DNA from: Thelephora terrestris | Lineage: Eukaryota > Basidiomycota > Agaricomycetes > Thelephorales > Thelephoraceae | Assembly: GCA_015956445.1 (NCBI GenBank) | Contig: WIUZ02000005.1 | Location: 62,001 to 126,000, forward strand | Direction of reading: 5' to 3' | DNA: 64,000 nucleotides | Part shown: positions 44,536 through 54,945 of the stretch, in pieces | Position numbering within the stretch: the stretch's first letter is position 1 | Layout of the letters: the number at the start of each line of letters is the position of its first letter | Translations under genes and position numbers: made by a program | The notes under the pieces: model-generated | The model's database searches: none | Told to the model about the DNA's origin: nothing | What the model saw: only the letters and a program-made list of their open reading frames with translations

Positions 44536-45925
44536 ACTGCTATCGTGCCTTCTGCAGCTACCCAGCCCCTTCTCCCAGCCCCTTCTTCAGATCTTGTTCT
44601 CGCCCATTCCTCGGCTCTTCTTCCTACCCCTTCCTCAGATCTTGTTCCTGCCCCAGTTCTTGATTCTTGCCAGGCTGATGTTGATCGCGTTGTTCTTGAA
44701 CCCACTCCCGTCACTGCTCTCCCGATCTCCCACATGACCCCCGAAATTCCTCCCAGCCAGCGTTCCGGTTCACCTGGCGATGGCTCGGAAACGGCAGCGG
44801 CTGCTACGAGTACCTACAAAGCTCGAAGCAAACCCAATGTGACCGCCACTACGGCACCACGACGCGATTCCATCGAAGGAGCGCCGGAGATCATTTTGAC
44901 GCTGATCGGGTCCGGGTATGAACTTCTGAAGCAACCGGATGTCCCATCATTTGCCACGTCTTCTCCCCCCACGTCTTCTTCCCCCACACCTTCCACTACA
45001 TCGTTCGGGGAGATTGTACCCTCATCGCAACAGTCACTCGAGGGGTTTTTGACAATTCCCTCCGATACCTCCCTTGCTCTTGAACATCCCCCCCCATCAC
45101 ACCAGCCACTCGACGGACCTTCCATCGCCACCGAGTGCTCTACCCTCCTCGCCTCTCGGATCACCCCCAGTTACCGAATCGACAGATCGGACATTCCCTC
45201 TTGGCTCATCGAACGTGGAAGGCTCGACTCCGTATTAATGGTGGAGGCAGGAAGTCTATGGGAGAGACTCATTGCCCTCTGGCTCCGGCAGGAAAGAAGA
45301 CTTGGGTTTGGCCTTGACGAAAAGATCGTACGTTCAGGATTTTGTTCTCCTCTCTCGCATTCTCTAACAATATCTTCATAGGGAACAAACTTGCCCATGA
45401 CGAACAAGCCCCAAATCCTCAAAGAATACTTCAAATGGCGCCACGACCCTTCCAAGGGGGATGCAGTCACGTTACCAGAGTTTGGCAAGGAGGTTACGCT
45501 CTGGTGGTCAACTATTCAACCCAAGTGGCAACACGGGGGCCAGACCTCCCCCAACAATAGCAATGATTACTCCTACGCGCTTGCCGGTGGAAAGAAGGGC
45601 GTCTTCCTCCTTATCTTATGCCTGGCTTGGTGGGATCACAGTTTCGGTAAGAACCTGAACCGCACGAAGGAAGAACGTCGCGCAGGACGACGCCGCCTTG
45701 GATTTCAGCGACCTACCTACCTACGATGCTGATTGGTCAAACATTGTCAATGACCTCATCTTCGTCTTGGAGCTCGCACAGGGCTGGCCAGTTCCCACCA
45801 AGGGTACTCCCGAGACCCCAGTGGTAACATCTGGACAACCGGAGACCAAAAGGGTAGCATCTGGGCGAAAGAAGAGAGCGGCTGAGGGAACAAACACTTC
45901 ACGAAAGAGACAGAAGTCGTCTTGA
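44536..45925 (+). CDS. Unrecognised agaricomycete family gene, frame slip near the 3' end
   Basis: The frame runs from inside the upstream element to 45327, then splices (GTACGT donor, 54-nt intron, TTCATAG acceptor at 45381) into 45382 onward. The first plausible ATG is 44734. The N-terminal half is Pro/Ser/Thr-rich. The C-terminal half is ordered: SDIPSWLIERGRLDSVLM, WERLIALWLRQERRLGFG, LPEFGKEVTLWWSTIQPKW, KKGVFLLILCLAWW, and finally DADWSNIVNDLIFVLELAQG with a basic tail (RKKRAAEG, SRKRQKSS). I recall this ordered part as a recurrent orphan domain near mushroom transposons, with no known role. To reach the last block the frame must shift by one near 45650-45700; a GTAAGA...GCAG 39-nt intron does not restore phase. 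The 5' end is probably truncated by the element. Confidence 0.5.
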
Positions 45926-46832
45926 TCATTCCTCTATCGTTGTTCCTGTTGCCACCCCATCCTTAGCTAACGACCTGAATTGCCTGTGCCCTTCTCAGGG
46001 TCGTCCCCACACGTTTCCTATCGTCCAACCACATTCCACCCTCCTGTCTTTTCGTCTACCCATACAGTTGTATATCGCTCCCGTCGTTTTTCCTTGGCTT
46101 TGCCACTGGTCCGTTGTCGTTACGCCACCACAGTTACTCTTCCGTACAAGTAGCTACTTATACCGCTTGTATTCAGCACCTCTAGGCATGTCCGATAAGC
46201 TGTTCTTTGACATGCCTGTGCCAAATTGATCGCATTGAGTCTTGAACGGGAGATGTCACGAACAATCGATGACCGTATTCATTATCGGGTTTGTTCCGAT
46301 GGCCGCTGTCCATTGACTGACATTTTTGTCCTAGATTGCCGGCAGGCACTGTATGTCAGCCTCCCGGCAGGACTTCGATTCCAAATGGGGAGGGTAGTTG
46401 ACCTCCCAAGTCTTCCATTCCCTAACTTGGCCATCGGGCGATCTTGCCATCGACCCATGCGTTGTCACAATAAAAGCGCAGTCGTGCAGGCGTATGGCGC
46501 GGCCTGCATTCCCCCAGCCCTCCTCATGCAGCACAGCGCAAGGATGTGTTCCCCTGCCCCCTGCGATTTCCGCACCGGTCACTCGAACCGTTTGACACCT
46601 GTCACGCCTACTCCGAAACGTGCCCAAGGCAGCAGTGACCTCACGCGAAGCCCCATCTCCGCAGTCGAGTTCTCCGCGAAGAAGTCTAGCCGGGACGACA
46701 GTGTCTTTCGCAAATATAAGGCAAGTTTGAGACTTGCGACAACCCTTGTCACCTTCGAATGGGATGCCGAAAATTCGAAGGGTACTCTTGTGCCCATTCA
46801 GTAGTGAGCCGTTTCGGTCTCCTGCTGAGAAC
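45926..46832. other. Possible relic exon chain upstream of the next gene
   Basis: An open frame to 46804 includes the coding-like block FSAKKSSRDDSVFRKYK, ending at AAG|GCAAGT (46720/46721), a textbook GC-AG donor. None of the acceptors downstream keeps phase with the gene at 46833. It may be the 3' end of a separate, unrecognised gene. Confidence 0.3.
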
Positions 46833-47583
46833 ATGCTGACTCATTCACGGACAAGCCCTTTAGACGGGGACGGACAGCCAGTCGATCCATTGCAGCTCCC
46901 AAATTTCCTGGAGACACGCAACTGGGACAGACCGTCGTGTTTCTGTCTGCTGTGTGGATCCCACCACAAGGCTCAGTTCCTTGTTCCAACCTGGCGTGAT
47001 TCGCCATCGTATAACGCGATGTGCCTGGTTTGTCCCGAATCAGAGTGTTCTTATTTCGGTGAGTCCCACAAGCTGTCTGCTTCACAAACGGTTACGGTAA
47101 CTTTGACATACAGTGAATGTTAGTGAACTGATGGAAAAGTACAAGGATCAAGTTCTGTCCGTGAAGGACACCGATTCCACTGAAGGTGACTCGGAGGCGT
47201 CGAACGTTGGTGAGTACATATCAACAGAACCACTTACTCTAACCTGAACTGTGTCTGACTACTGGATGTTTACCCTAGATATCACGGCGGAGGCTGGCCC
47301 GAAGAAACGCAAGCGTGATCTTCGAAAGAAGGTCTCCAGGAAGATCGAAACGGTGCCTGGTCACGGTGTTGGCCCGTCGTCCGAGAGCCGCCCTCAGTCA
47401 CATCCAGACGACCAACTGTCTGCGGGGCTGGCTTCAACGATCTCCAACCTCCTCTGCAGACACGGGGTCCTACAGGAACAATTCTATAAGGAATTCCGTG
47501 TGTGTGACTACTGTCGCAGAATTGTTTGCAACGATACCTCCCGGCGTGATGGCCATGTTTGTGTAATTGAGGTAGAAGACTAG
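46833..47583 (+). CDS. Unrecognised three-exon gene with Cys pairs, 208 aa
   Basis: Exons 46833-47058, 47114-47209 and 47279-47583 join in frame across introns of 55 and 69 nt (GTGAGT donors, ACATACAG and CCCTAG acceptors) and end at TAG 47581-47583. The N-terminal part has CFCLLC and, 23 residues on, CLVC followed by C, a plausible zinc-binding arrangement. The middle is a short acidic helix (ELMEKYKDQVLSVKD), then a nuclear-localisation-like KKRKRDLRKKVSRK. The C-terminus has CDYCRRIVC and HVC, a second possible metal site. DNA or RNA binding is an inference from the basic cluster and cysteines. The start is the first ATG of the open exon; an upstream exon cannot be excluded. Confidence 0.55.
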
Positions 47584-48239
47584 TGCCCGCTTAATTTTGT
47601 GTCGAACGAATCATCTACAGTTGCGCCAATATATTTCTTGTCATTGATGCGTGCAGAAGCGTCTATCCCGAGGTTTTCGAAAGAATATCTACTTTAATTT
47701 ACAGCCTGGGAAGACGCCACGTGCATCAGACTCTAGAACTTGTAAGTTATATGTTGTCGCGCCGGCGAAGACAGGGGTGTTGATCCCAGCGGCCGCAACT
47801 TCTTGTTGTCATTTCTAAGAAGGTGCGGGTTGGTGGCCACGTATGTTGCATTGCAGGCTCAATGATAACAAATATTATAATAATGTCGGGAAAAACAAAC
47901 TCGGTTACAATCGTTTACAGTTACAATCAATTACAGTTAAAGAGACCGGTGGAGCCCCGCAAAGGCTATCGAGAGTGTCCTTCGATAACTCGCCAATTGG
48001 GACCGTCGCGTGTATCAGGGTGAATGGGAGAATGATTGTTGAGGACACTGGGGAACGTGGGAGGCGGTTACAAGACATCGTGGAAGGCTGAACGGTATCT
48101 ACCAGCCAGTTTGAGGTGCACGCTGAACTAGCTGAACACTCCGGGTAATCGGATACCCTAAAAAGAGTGTACAAGCAGTTGAGGTGGGTACCGGTTGAGT
48201 GTTGAGTTCTGTACGACCACCGGAACAGAAGATCTGTTC
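47584..48239. other. Spacer with a short open frame
   Basis: The plus-strand frame ending at 48091 contains a block (VSFDNSPIGTVACIRVNGRM) with protein-like character, but no start or splice support. Upstream is AT-rich (ATATTATAATAATG). Confidence 0.3.
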
Positions 48240-50361
48240 AGAGATGCCCGAAGATGTCTGGAGAATCGCCGGGGAAGACCGCAACGACTAGAGTAAAGCG
48301 CGAGTTTCGAGACAAAGCAGAGGGGGATAGGAACCGAGGTTGCGGAGAGTTGCGATGGAGAATCACTGCGAAGTCGTAAAGTAGCTGAGGCAGGCTTTTG
48401 GTAGGAGCAAGAGAGAAGGCACAGAGAAGCCGAGAACTTGACTTGAGAACTGGAGAGCGAACCGGAGAACTGGAGAACTCGGACTGAAACTGAACTGGGG
48501 GATCTGAGTCAATGCATTCCAGGTTATCTAAGACACAGTATATAAAGGAAACCGAAGAATCTCCTAAATAAGCAGTGTCGAGATAGTCCATGAGAGAGAA
48601 GGGGAACGGAAAAGCAAAACTAAGAGGAACTTGGTAAGAGGGGTAACTACTAGGGGGGGGGAAACGACGACGAAGGCTGAGTAACTACAGGGACGATGAC
48701 GAAGGGGTGACGACGGCATGAGAGGAAGCCGCGTCATACAGGAGAAAACGCAGGGGAACAGAAATTGAGAGCGGAAGATAGCAATGGAGGCAAATGCCCG
48801 GAGAACGGAACGGTGCGGGGAATGGAACTGATCGATCGACCGGGAAGTTCCGATCAATAAGGAATCGCAGGGACGAGAGCGCAGAACGATGGGATAACCG
48901 GAGATCGATGGCGGGAGGGATCGATAACGATAGATAGCGATGGCGAAGGGCTAGAACGAGAGTCGAAACGAGGATGGAAGGCGAGGGGAACGAGGCGTTG
49001 GGGATATCAGAGTTCCGGAGGGTCGGATAGCGTGTGGCGGATGGCAGAACACGAGGATTCAAAACAGGGTTCCCGAGGGGAGGTGCGAAGCGGGGAAGAA
49101 TGTCCGAGAAACAATAGAGGCGGTCCGGTGATCAGGCTGAAGGCTGCTTCGAGGCAGTCGCGAGGCCAAGAAGAGTCCGGAACTCAATGGAGTCGAACGA
49201 CCAATAGGAAGGAATCGGAGATTGGGAGTTTCGACGTCGCGACAACACGGATCGGGAGAAGTCGTTACCAACAATGGAAGGGGGTGCGGAAGGGGGTGAG
49301 TGAAACGGGCCGAACTTACCGAGCTGGCGGGTAGGAAGCACGGATCGAGGACGAGGAGATGAGACGCTCGTTGACCAAGTAAGAAATCTACATACTGTAT
49401 AGATTCAGGTAGGGTTGCGGGCGAACGTGGGGATGCGGTAAAGCGGGGTGTCGATGACGAAACTGAGGAGATAGAAAGGGACTTCACAAAAGGGAAGGGT
49501 ACTTGCACAAAGGATGATCCGGAGAGTGGGGTGTCATTGTCCAATCAGAACGCAGCGTCTGCAAACAGCGCGGAGGATAATGAACATTTGTTGCTCACGG
49601 TGGCGTACATTAAGAGAAAAGATGAATGAAAGGGGTTGGGGGATTGTCAAACAAGGCAGGAAGGAAAGTGTATCGAGGAAAGTGTCGACCAATCATCGCG
49701 CAGCGTCTGCGGAGCATGCGAAGGATTCGGGACGGGTCTGCTCACGCGGGACGCAACAGATGAAAGAGATCAATAAAATGGGAAGGGAAATGCACAAAGA
49801 AGTACGTATCGGGAAAAACGAGGACCAATGGAACTGGGGCATGAGAGAGGCGCCTGAGAATGCAGGGAAGTCCCGTTGCTGACCGTAAACATGACAAACG
49901 GCGGTGCAAGCGATACAGGAAAGGGCTTACCAAACAGAGCAAGAGAAGAGCGGTTGTCGGGTGTCAGGATGTGCCAGCATCAACCAATCGACGCAGAGCA
50001 GCGTGCGGAGAAATAGGGAGAGGCAATCTTCTTTCGGCGGAACGTGGATAGGAAAAGGGACCGGAAAGGCAAAGGAGTTGCCAAGCAGAACAAGAAGGGA
50101 GCGGGAGGCGGGACGTCGATAAGGAAACAGAACGGAAAGGGAGCTGCAAAGCTGAGCAGGGAGGGAGCGCAAGGCGGGAGGCTTACTGGGCGTCGACCGA
50201 CGGCAGAGCGGCGTCTACGAAGCGCACATGGGGGTGGGAGGGTCGTTACGGAAAGGGGCAAGGGAGGGAAAGGGAAAGGGAGTCGCCAAGTCGAGCAGGG
50301 AGGGAGCGCAAGGAGGGAGGCTCACTGGGCGTCGACCGATGGCAGAGCAGCGTCTACAAAG
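48240..50361. repeat. Purine-rich tract with degenerate minisatellite
   Basis: The plus strand is strongly G/A-biased for 2 kb (GGGAAGGG, AGGAGGGAGG), so the minus strand shows many open Ser/Pro/Leu-rich frames that are compositional artefacts. Near the right end a unit of about 140 bp repeats: GGCGTCGACCGACGGCAGAG at 50190 and a near copy at 50329, both preceded by GAGCAGGGAGGGAGCGCAAGG. Weaker relatives with CCAATC and GCAGCGTCTGC occur at 49541, 49690 and 49984. A TATATAAAGG lies at 48539. No gene is called. Confidence 0.5.
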
Positions 50362-50699
50362 CAGTAGTCCTTATTAAAAACATTAATGTTTTAGGAGTTT
50401 TTGTCGCAAATTTGAATGATTTTTCTCATGAGTTTTTGAATGGCCTGAGGGGGGATATTTTACTCATAAAGTTTTAATGGAAATTATGGGGGGGACTGGG
50501 ACCCAGCTTACTGGGCACTGGTGCTCCCAATTAGGCAGGTGCCGACAGTGTGGGTGGCCCGGGGGAGTGGATTGCTTATATAATAAAAATTGAAAAATTC
50601 AGGGAAATTCCAGAAAATTCTGAAAAATTCCCACAGGTGTCAGGGAGGGCAGAAAATGAAAAATGGACTGTGGGAATTCTGATCAAAATTTCCCAAAAA

Positions 50700-51085
50700 G
50701 GAAATTTTTGATGGCTTACATAAGCAACTCAAAAATGATTTTGATATTGAATTTCCTTTTTGGGAAATTTTGATGGCTGACATAAGCAGGTCATGTGACT
50801 GAAAAAAGTGGGTGTTGCTTATGTAATCAGGTCATGTGACCGACCAAAAAAGGAAAGTTTTGATGGCTTACATAAGCATCTCAAAATGCTTTTGGAGGGG
50901 TCTTTCCTAAAAAGGAAATTCCTTTTTAGGAAATATTTGATGGATTACCAAAAAAGGAAATTTTGATGGCTTACATAAGCAGCTCAAAAACGCTTTTTGC
51001 AAAAGTTACCAAAAAAGGAATTTTCCTTTTTAGGAAAGAGTTTCCAAAAAAGGAAATTTTGATGGCTTACATAAGCAACTCAAAA
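50700..51085. repeat. AT-rich direct repeats in left arm (mirror in right arm at 53490-53870)
   Basis: Six copies or variants of TTGATGGCTTACATAAGCA spaced 50-100 bp apart, usually framed by runs like AAAAAAGGAAATTTT. Two copies are linked to GGTCATGTGACCG, itself nearly palindromic. The same set is inverted in the right arm. Confidence 0.8.
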
Positions 51086-51483
51086 ATTATTTTGGCAAAA
51101 ATTACCAAAAAAGGAAATTTCTTAAAAAGGAAATTATATGCTAGAAAATTCGGAAAAAGGCCAGAAAAATCCTAAAAAATACTGAAAAAATTCCCACACG
51201 TCTAGAAAGTGCCCAAAATGGTAAATTATTCCCAGAAATATTCAAAAAATTGTTTTTCCGGCCGGAAAAATCAGGAAAAAATTCCAAAAAAATTCCAAAA
51301 ATTCCAGAGTATAGATAAATATTTTATAAAAATTATTCCAATTTTTTTGGTCCATTGAATAGCTCATAATTTCAATATTAATATATTTTTTGCCCAAAAA
51401 ATTCATAAAAATAGGAAAATACAAATATATCTGTAATATTCATTATATCATGAAGTACAGACCAGTTTGTGGTCATAAACTAG

Positions 51484-51745
51484 CCCTAAACCTAGTCCTG
51501 GACCTAACCTAACCTAACTTAGCCTAACCTTAACTCTAACCCTAACCTAGCCTAACCCTAACTCTAACCCTAACCTAGACCTAAACCTAACCTAACCTGA
51601 CCTAACCTAACCTAACCTAACCTAACCTAAACCTAACCTAACCTAACCTAAACCTAACCTGCCCTAAACCCAGCCTGCCCCAAACCTATCCTAGCACCAA
51701 ACCTAAACCTAAACCTAAACCTAACCTGCCCTAAACCTAACTCTG
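51484..51745. repeat. Degenerate telomere-like CCTAA array, left arm
   Basis: Mixture of CCTAA, CCTAAA and CCCTAA units (for example AACCCTAACTCTAACCCTAA). It resembles degenerated fungal telomere repeat (TTAGGG) but most units lack one C. It is interstitial here, with unique sequence on both sides. Confidence 0.8.
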
Positions 51746-51763
51746 ACCTGGCCTAGTTCAGCC

Positions 51764-51769
51764 TTATCT

Positions 51770-51800
<31 letters not shown>

Positions 51801-51812
51801 TCTTACCTACCC
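51764..51812. repeat. TATCT array, left arm (about 8 units)
   Basis: Tandem TTATC units ending in TATCTATCTTA. The inverted counterpart in the right arm is roughly twice as long. Confidence 0.85.
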
Positions 51813-52250
51813 TAGACCCAACCTAACCTGACATAGTCAACTTAACCTGGTCCACCACAGATCACCCAACCTAACCTAAAGTGGTCTACCTGACCTAGAC
51901 TGATGCAACTTGAGTTTATCTCTTCTAATCAGCTGTTATCCTATCTGGCCTTAATCTAAATACCGTAGCTAACCAACATCTAACCCAACCTCACCTGGCT
52001 CACCAGCAAGTAACTGGGCTACAGGAACACACTGCGAGCTGCACCATCCCATATCCTGTATCCAACTGTCACTCAAACACAAGAACTGTGGTGGACCTAC
52101 AAGTTAAGTGGACCCATAAGCCCACAGACCCACAAGTATAGGCTGTTCACTCAGTGGAAACATCTGTTATCCATCCTCACTCACGTACCACCCTCACCCT
52201 GTGTTCTGTGCCAGACTGCAACTTCACCACAGCTCATGTTCAGCCACCTA

Positions 52251-52299
52251 GCTAAACCCATGTACAATCAGGTCTACAAATCCATGGATCCATAACAAG
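52251..52299. other. Central 49-nt spacer of the palindrome
   Basis: The only non-mirrored stretch. It contains ATCCATGGATCCAT, itself a small palindrome, which would form the tip of the hairpin. Confidence 0.8.
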
Positions 52300-52744
52300 T
52301 AGGTGGCTGAACATGAGCTGTGGTGAAGTTGCAGTCTGGCACAGAACACAGGGTGAGGGTGGTACGTGAGTGAGGATGGATAACAGATGTTTCCACTGAG
52401 TGAACAGCCTATACTTGTGGGTCTGTGGGCTTATGGGTCCACTTAACTTGTAGGTCCACCACAGTTCTTGTGTTTGAGTGACAGTTGGATACAGGATATG
52501 GGATGGTGCAGCTCACAGTGTGTTCCTGTAGCCCAGTTACTTGCTGGTGAGCCAGGTGAGGTTGGGTTAGATGTTGGTTAGCTACGGTATTTAGATTAAG
52601 GCCAGATAGGATAACAGCTGATTAGAAGAGATAAACTCAAGTTGCATCAGTCTAGGTCAGGTAGACCACTTTAGGTTAGGTTGGGTGATCTGTGGTGGAC
52701 CAGGTTCAGTTGACTATGTCAGGTTAGGTTGGGTCTAGGGTAGG

Positions 52745-52759
52745 TAAGACAGAATAAGA

Positions 52760-52790
<31 letters not shown>

Positions 52791-52826
52791 AGATAAGATA
52801 AGATAAGATAAGATAAGATAAGGCTG
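52745..52826. repeat. AGATA array, right arm (about 15 units)
   Basis: Inverted counterpart of the 51764 array but about twice as long, so the two arms have changed length independently. Confidence 0.85.
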
Positions 52827-52849
52827 AACTAGGCCAGGTCAGAGTTAGG

Positions 52850-53105
52850 TTTAGGGCAGGTTAGGTTTAGGTTTAGGTTTGGTGCTAGGATAGGTTTGGG
52901 GCAGGCTGGGTTTAGGGCAGGTTAGGTTTGGGGTTAGGTTAGGTTAGGTTAGGTTAGGTTAGGTTAGGTTAGGTTAAGTCAGGGTTAGGTTAGGTTAGGT
53001 TAGGTTTAGGTTTAGGTTAGGTGTAGGTTTAGGTCTAGGTTAGGGTTAGGGTTAGGCTAGGTTAGGTTAGGTTAGGTTAGGTCCAGGACTAGGTTTAGGG
53101 CTAGT
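52850..53105. repeat. Degenerate telomere-like TTAGG array, right arm
   Basis: Inverted counterpart of 51484-51745: GGTTAGGTTAGG runs with TTTAGG and TTAGGG units (GGTTAGGGTTAGGGTTAGG near 53040). Order and number of units differ slightly from the left arm. Confidence 0.8.
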
Positions 53106-54211
53106 TTATGACCACAAACTGGTCTGTACTTCATGATATAATGAATATTACAGATAAATTTGTATTTTACTATTTTTATCAATTTTTTTGGGATTTTTTT
53201 GAATTTTTTGGGCAAAAAATATATTAATATTGAAATTATGGGCTGTTCAATGGACCAAAAAAATTGAAATAATTTTTATAAAATATTTATCTATACTCTG
53301 AAATTTTTGGAATTTTTTTGGAATTTTTTCCTGATTTTTCCAGCCAGAAAAACAGTTTTTTGAATATTTCTGGGAATAATTTACCATTTTGGGCACTTTC
53401 TAGACGTGTGGGAATTTTTTCAGTATTTTTTAGGATTTTTCTGGGATTTTTCCGAATTTTCTAGCATATAATTTCCTTTTTTGGTAATTTTTGAGTTGCT
53501 TATGTAAGCCATCAAAATTTCTTTTTTTGGAAACTCTTTCCTAAAAAGGAAAATTCCTTTTTTGGTAACTTTTGCAAAAAGCGTTTTTGAGCTGCTTATG
53601 TAAGCCATCAAAATTTCCTTTTTTGGTAATCCATCAAATATTTCCTAAAAAGGAATTTCCTTTTTAGGAAAGACCCCTCCAAAAGCATTTTTGAGATGCT
53701 TATGTAAGCCATCAAAACTTTCCTTTTTTGGTCGGTCACATGACCTGATTACATAAGCAACACCCACTTTTTTCAGTCACATGACCTGCTTATGTCAGCC
53801 ATCAAAATTTCCCAAAAAGGAAATTCAATATCAAAATCGTTTTTGAGTTGCTTATGTAAGCCATCAAAAATTTCCTTTTTGGGAAATTTTGATCAGAATT
53901 CCCACAGTCCATTTTTCATTTTCTGCCCTCCCTGACACCCGTGGGAATTTTTTCAGAATTTTCTGGAATTTCCCTGAATTTTTCAATTTTTATTATATAA
54001 GCAATCCACTCCCCCGGGCCACCCACACTGTCGGCACCTGCCTAATTGGGAGCACCAGTGCCCAGTAAGCTGGGTCCCAGTCCCCCCCATAATTTCCATT
54101 AAAACTTTATGAGTAAAATATCCCCCCTCAGGCCATTCAAAAACTCAGAAAAATCATTCAAATTTGCGACAAAAACTCCTAAAACATTAATGTTTTTAAT
54201 AAGGACTACTG

Positions 54212-54945
54212 GATGATTGCCAAATAGGAGGGTGTGCGCATCGATTGGGACGAGAGGGGGGGTGTCGACCAATCAGTGGTTGGCGATGGAACATCCCAGT
54301 CGCCCTTGGGTAGGGGATGCCCATTCGAGGGGAACCTGATAAGCGGAAAACTTTCCTGAGAGGGAAGGTAGATTACTCACTTGATCTAACGTTCGGACGA
54401 CCCGATTGGTCTGGGAGTTGGGGGAAACGGGTTCCACGTCATCGCGAGCTGGCAGGACAGACAGCCCGAGGACGGTAGCCGCGTAGATGGTGAGGGGAAG
54501 GGGTGAGAGGGGAAATGCAGTTGCAGCACGCGGAACCGAGATCAGCTTGATCGGGGGAATCCGAACCAATTGTGGCGTGGGGTGCCATTCCCACGGTCGC
54601 GACGCTTTGCTGGGTACGGGAAACCACCCTGGGGACGGGCAGGAACGTTCCCTATGCAGAAATCCAAGGAGGGAACCCATCAGGGAAAGAGGCGCCTGGG
54701 ATTCCCGCCTGATCGCGGGATGTGGTCACGCCATCACTAACGAAGTCCATATTTCACACGGTTGCTACTCGCGCTCGCGTTGGGAAGGGCGTCGAAGAAC
54801 CAAGAAAAATATCAAATATATATATATATGGCCTACATGTCACTATTTATGGGGGGGGGCAGTGGTCAGTTGTCGGCGAGCACAGAGGCTGACCTCAAAC
54901 CATTAGCCCCATTTGGAAGGTGGGTCCCAGCCTGGCTGCCGGCTG
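54212..54945. other. Right flank of the palindrome, no gene seen
   Basis: Begins with sequence resembling the degenerate units left of the palindrome (CGACCAATC at 54268). A minus-strand open frame at 54273-54680 is Pro/Ser-rich with no motif, and a GTGAGT donor lies at about 54381 on that strand. A short (AT)n run lies near 54818-54829 and a G10 run at 54852. Confidence 0.45.

Larger units (their letters stand above)
50362..54211. mobile_element. 3.85-kb near-perfect palindromic (fold-back) element
   Basis: Left arm 50362-52250 is the inverted copy of right arm 52300-54211, with a 49-nt spacer. The ends read CAGTAGTCCTTATTAAAAAC. Each arm contains, from outside in, a unique 220-bp terminus, an AT-rich zone of direct repeats, a CCTAA-type array, a TATCT array and about 500 bp of unique sequence next to the spacer. 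The arms differ by scattered substitutions and by array length. There is no coding capacity: open frames inside are mirror pairs. No target duplication was found. Origin is open: fold-back transposon, or inverted duplication of a repeat block. Confidence 0.85.

Noticed and set aside
48238-50261. Long Ser/Pro/Leu-rich minus-strand ORFs
   Set aside because: They arise from the purine-rich plus strand; frames overlap one another and none has a motif or splice support.
50700-51085. CRISPR-like array
   Set aside because: The repeated AT-rich modules vary in length and spacing, and the setting is a fungal nuclear genome.
50963-51175. ORF in the left palindrome arm with a counterpart at 53420-53611
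   Set aside because: Both are translations of the AT-rich direct repeats; the composition is not protein-like.
51484-51745. True chromosome end
   Set aside because: The CCTAA arrays are degenerate, interstitial and mirrored, with coding sequence on both sides, so this is not a terminal telomere.
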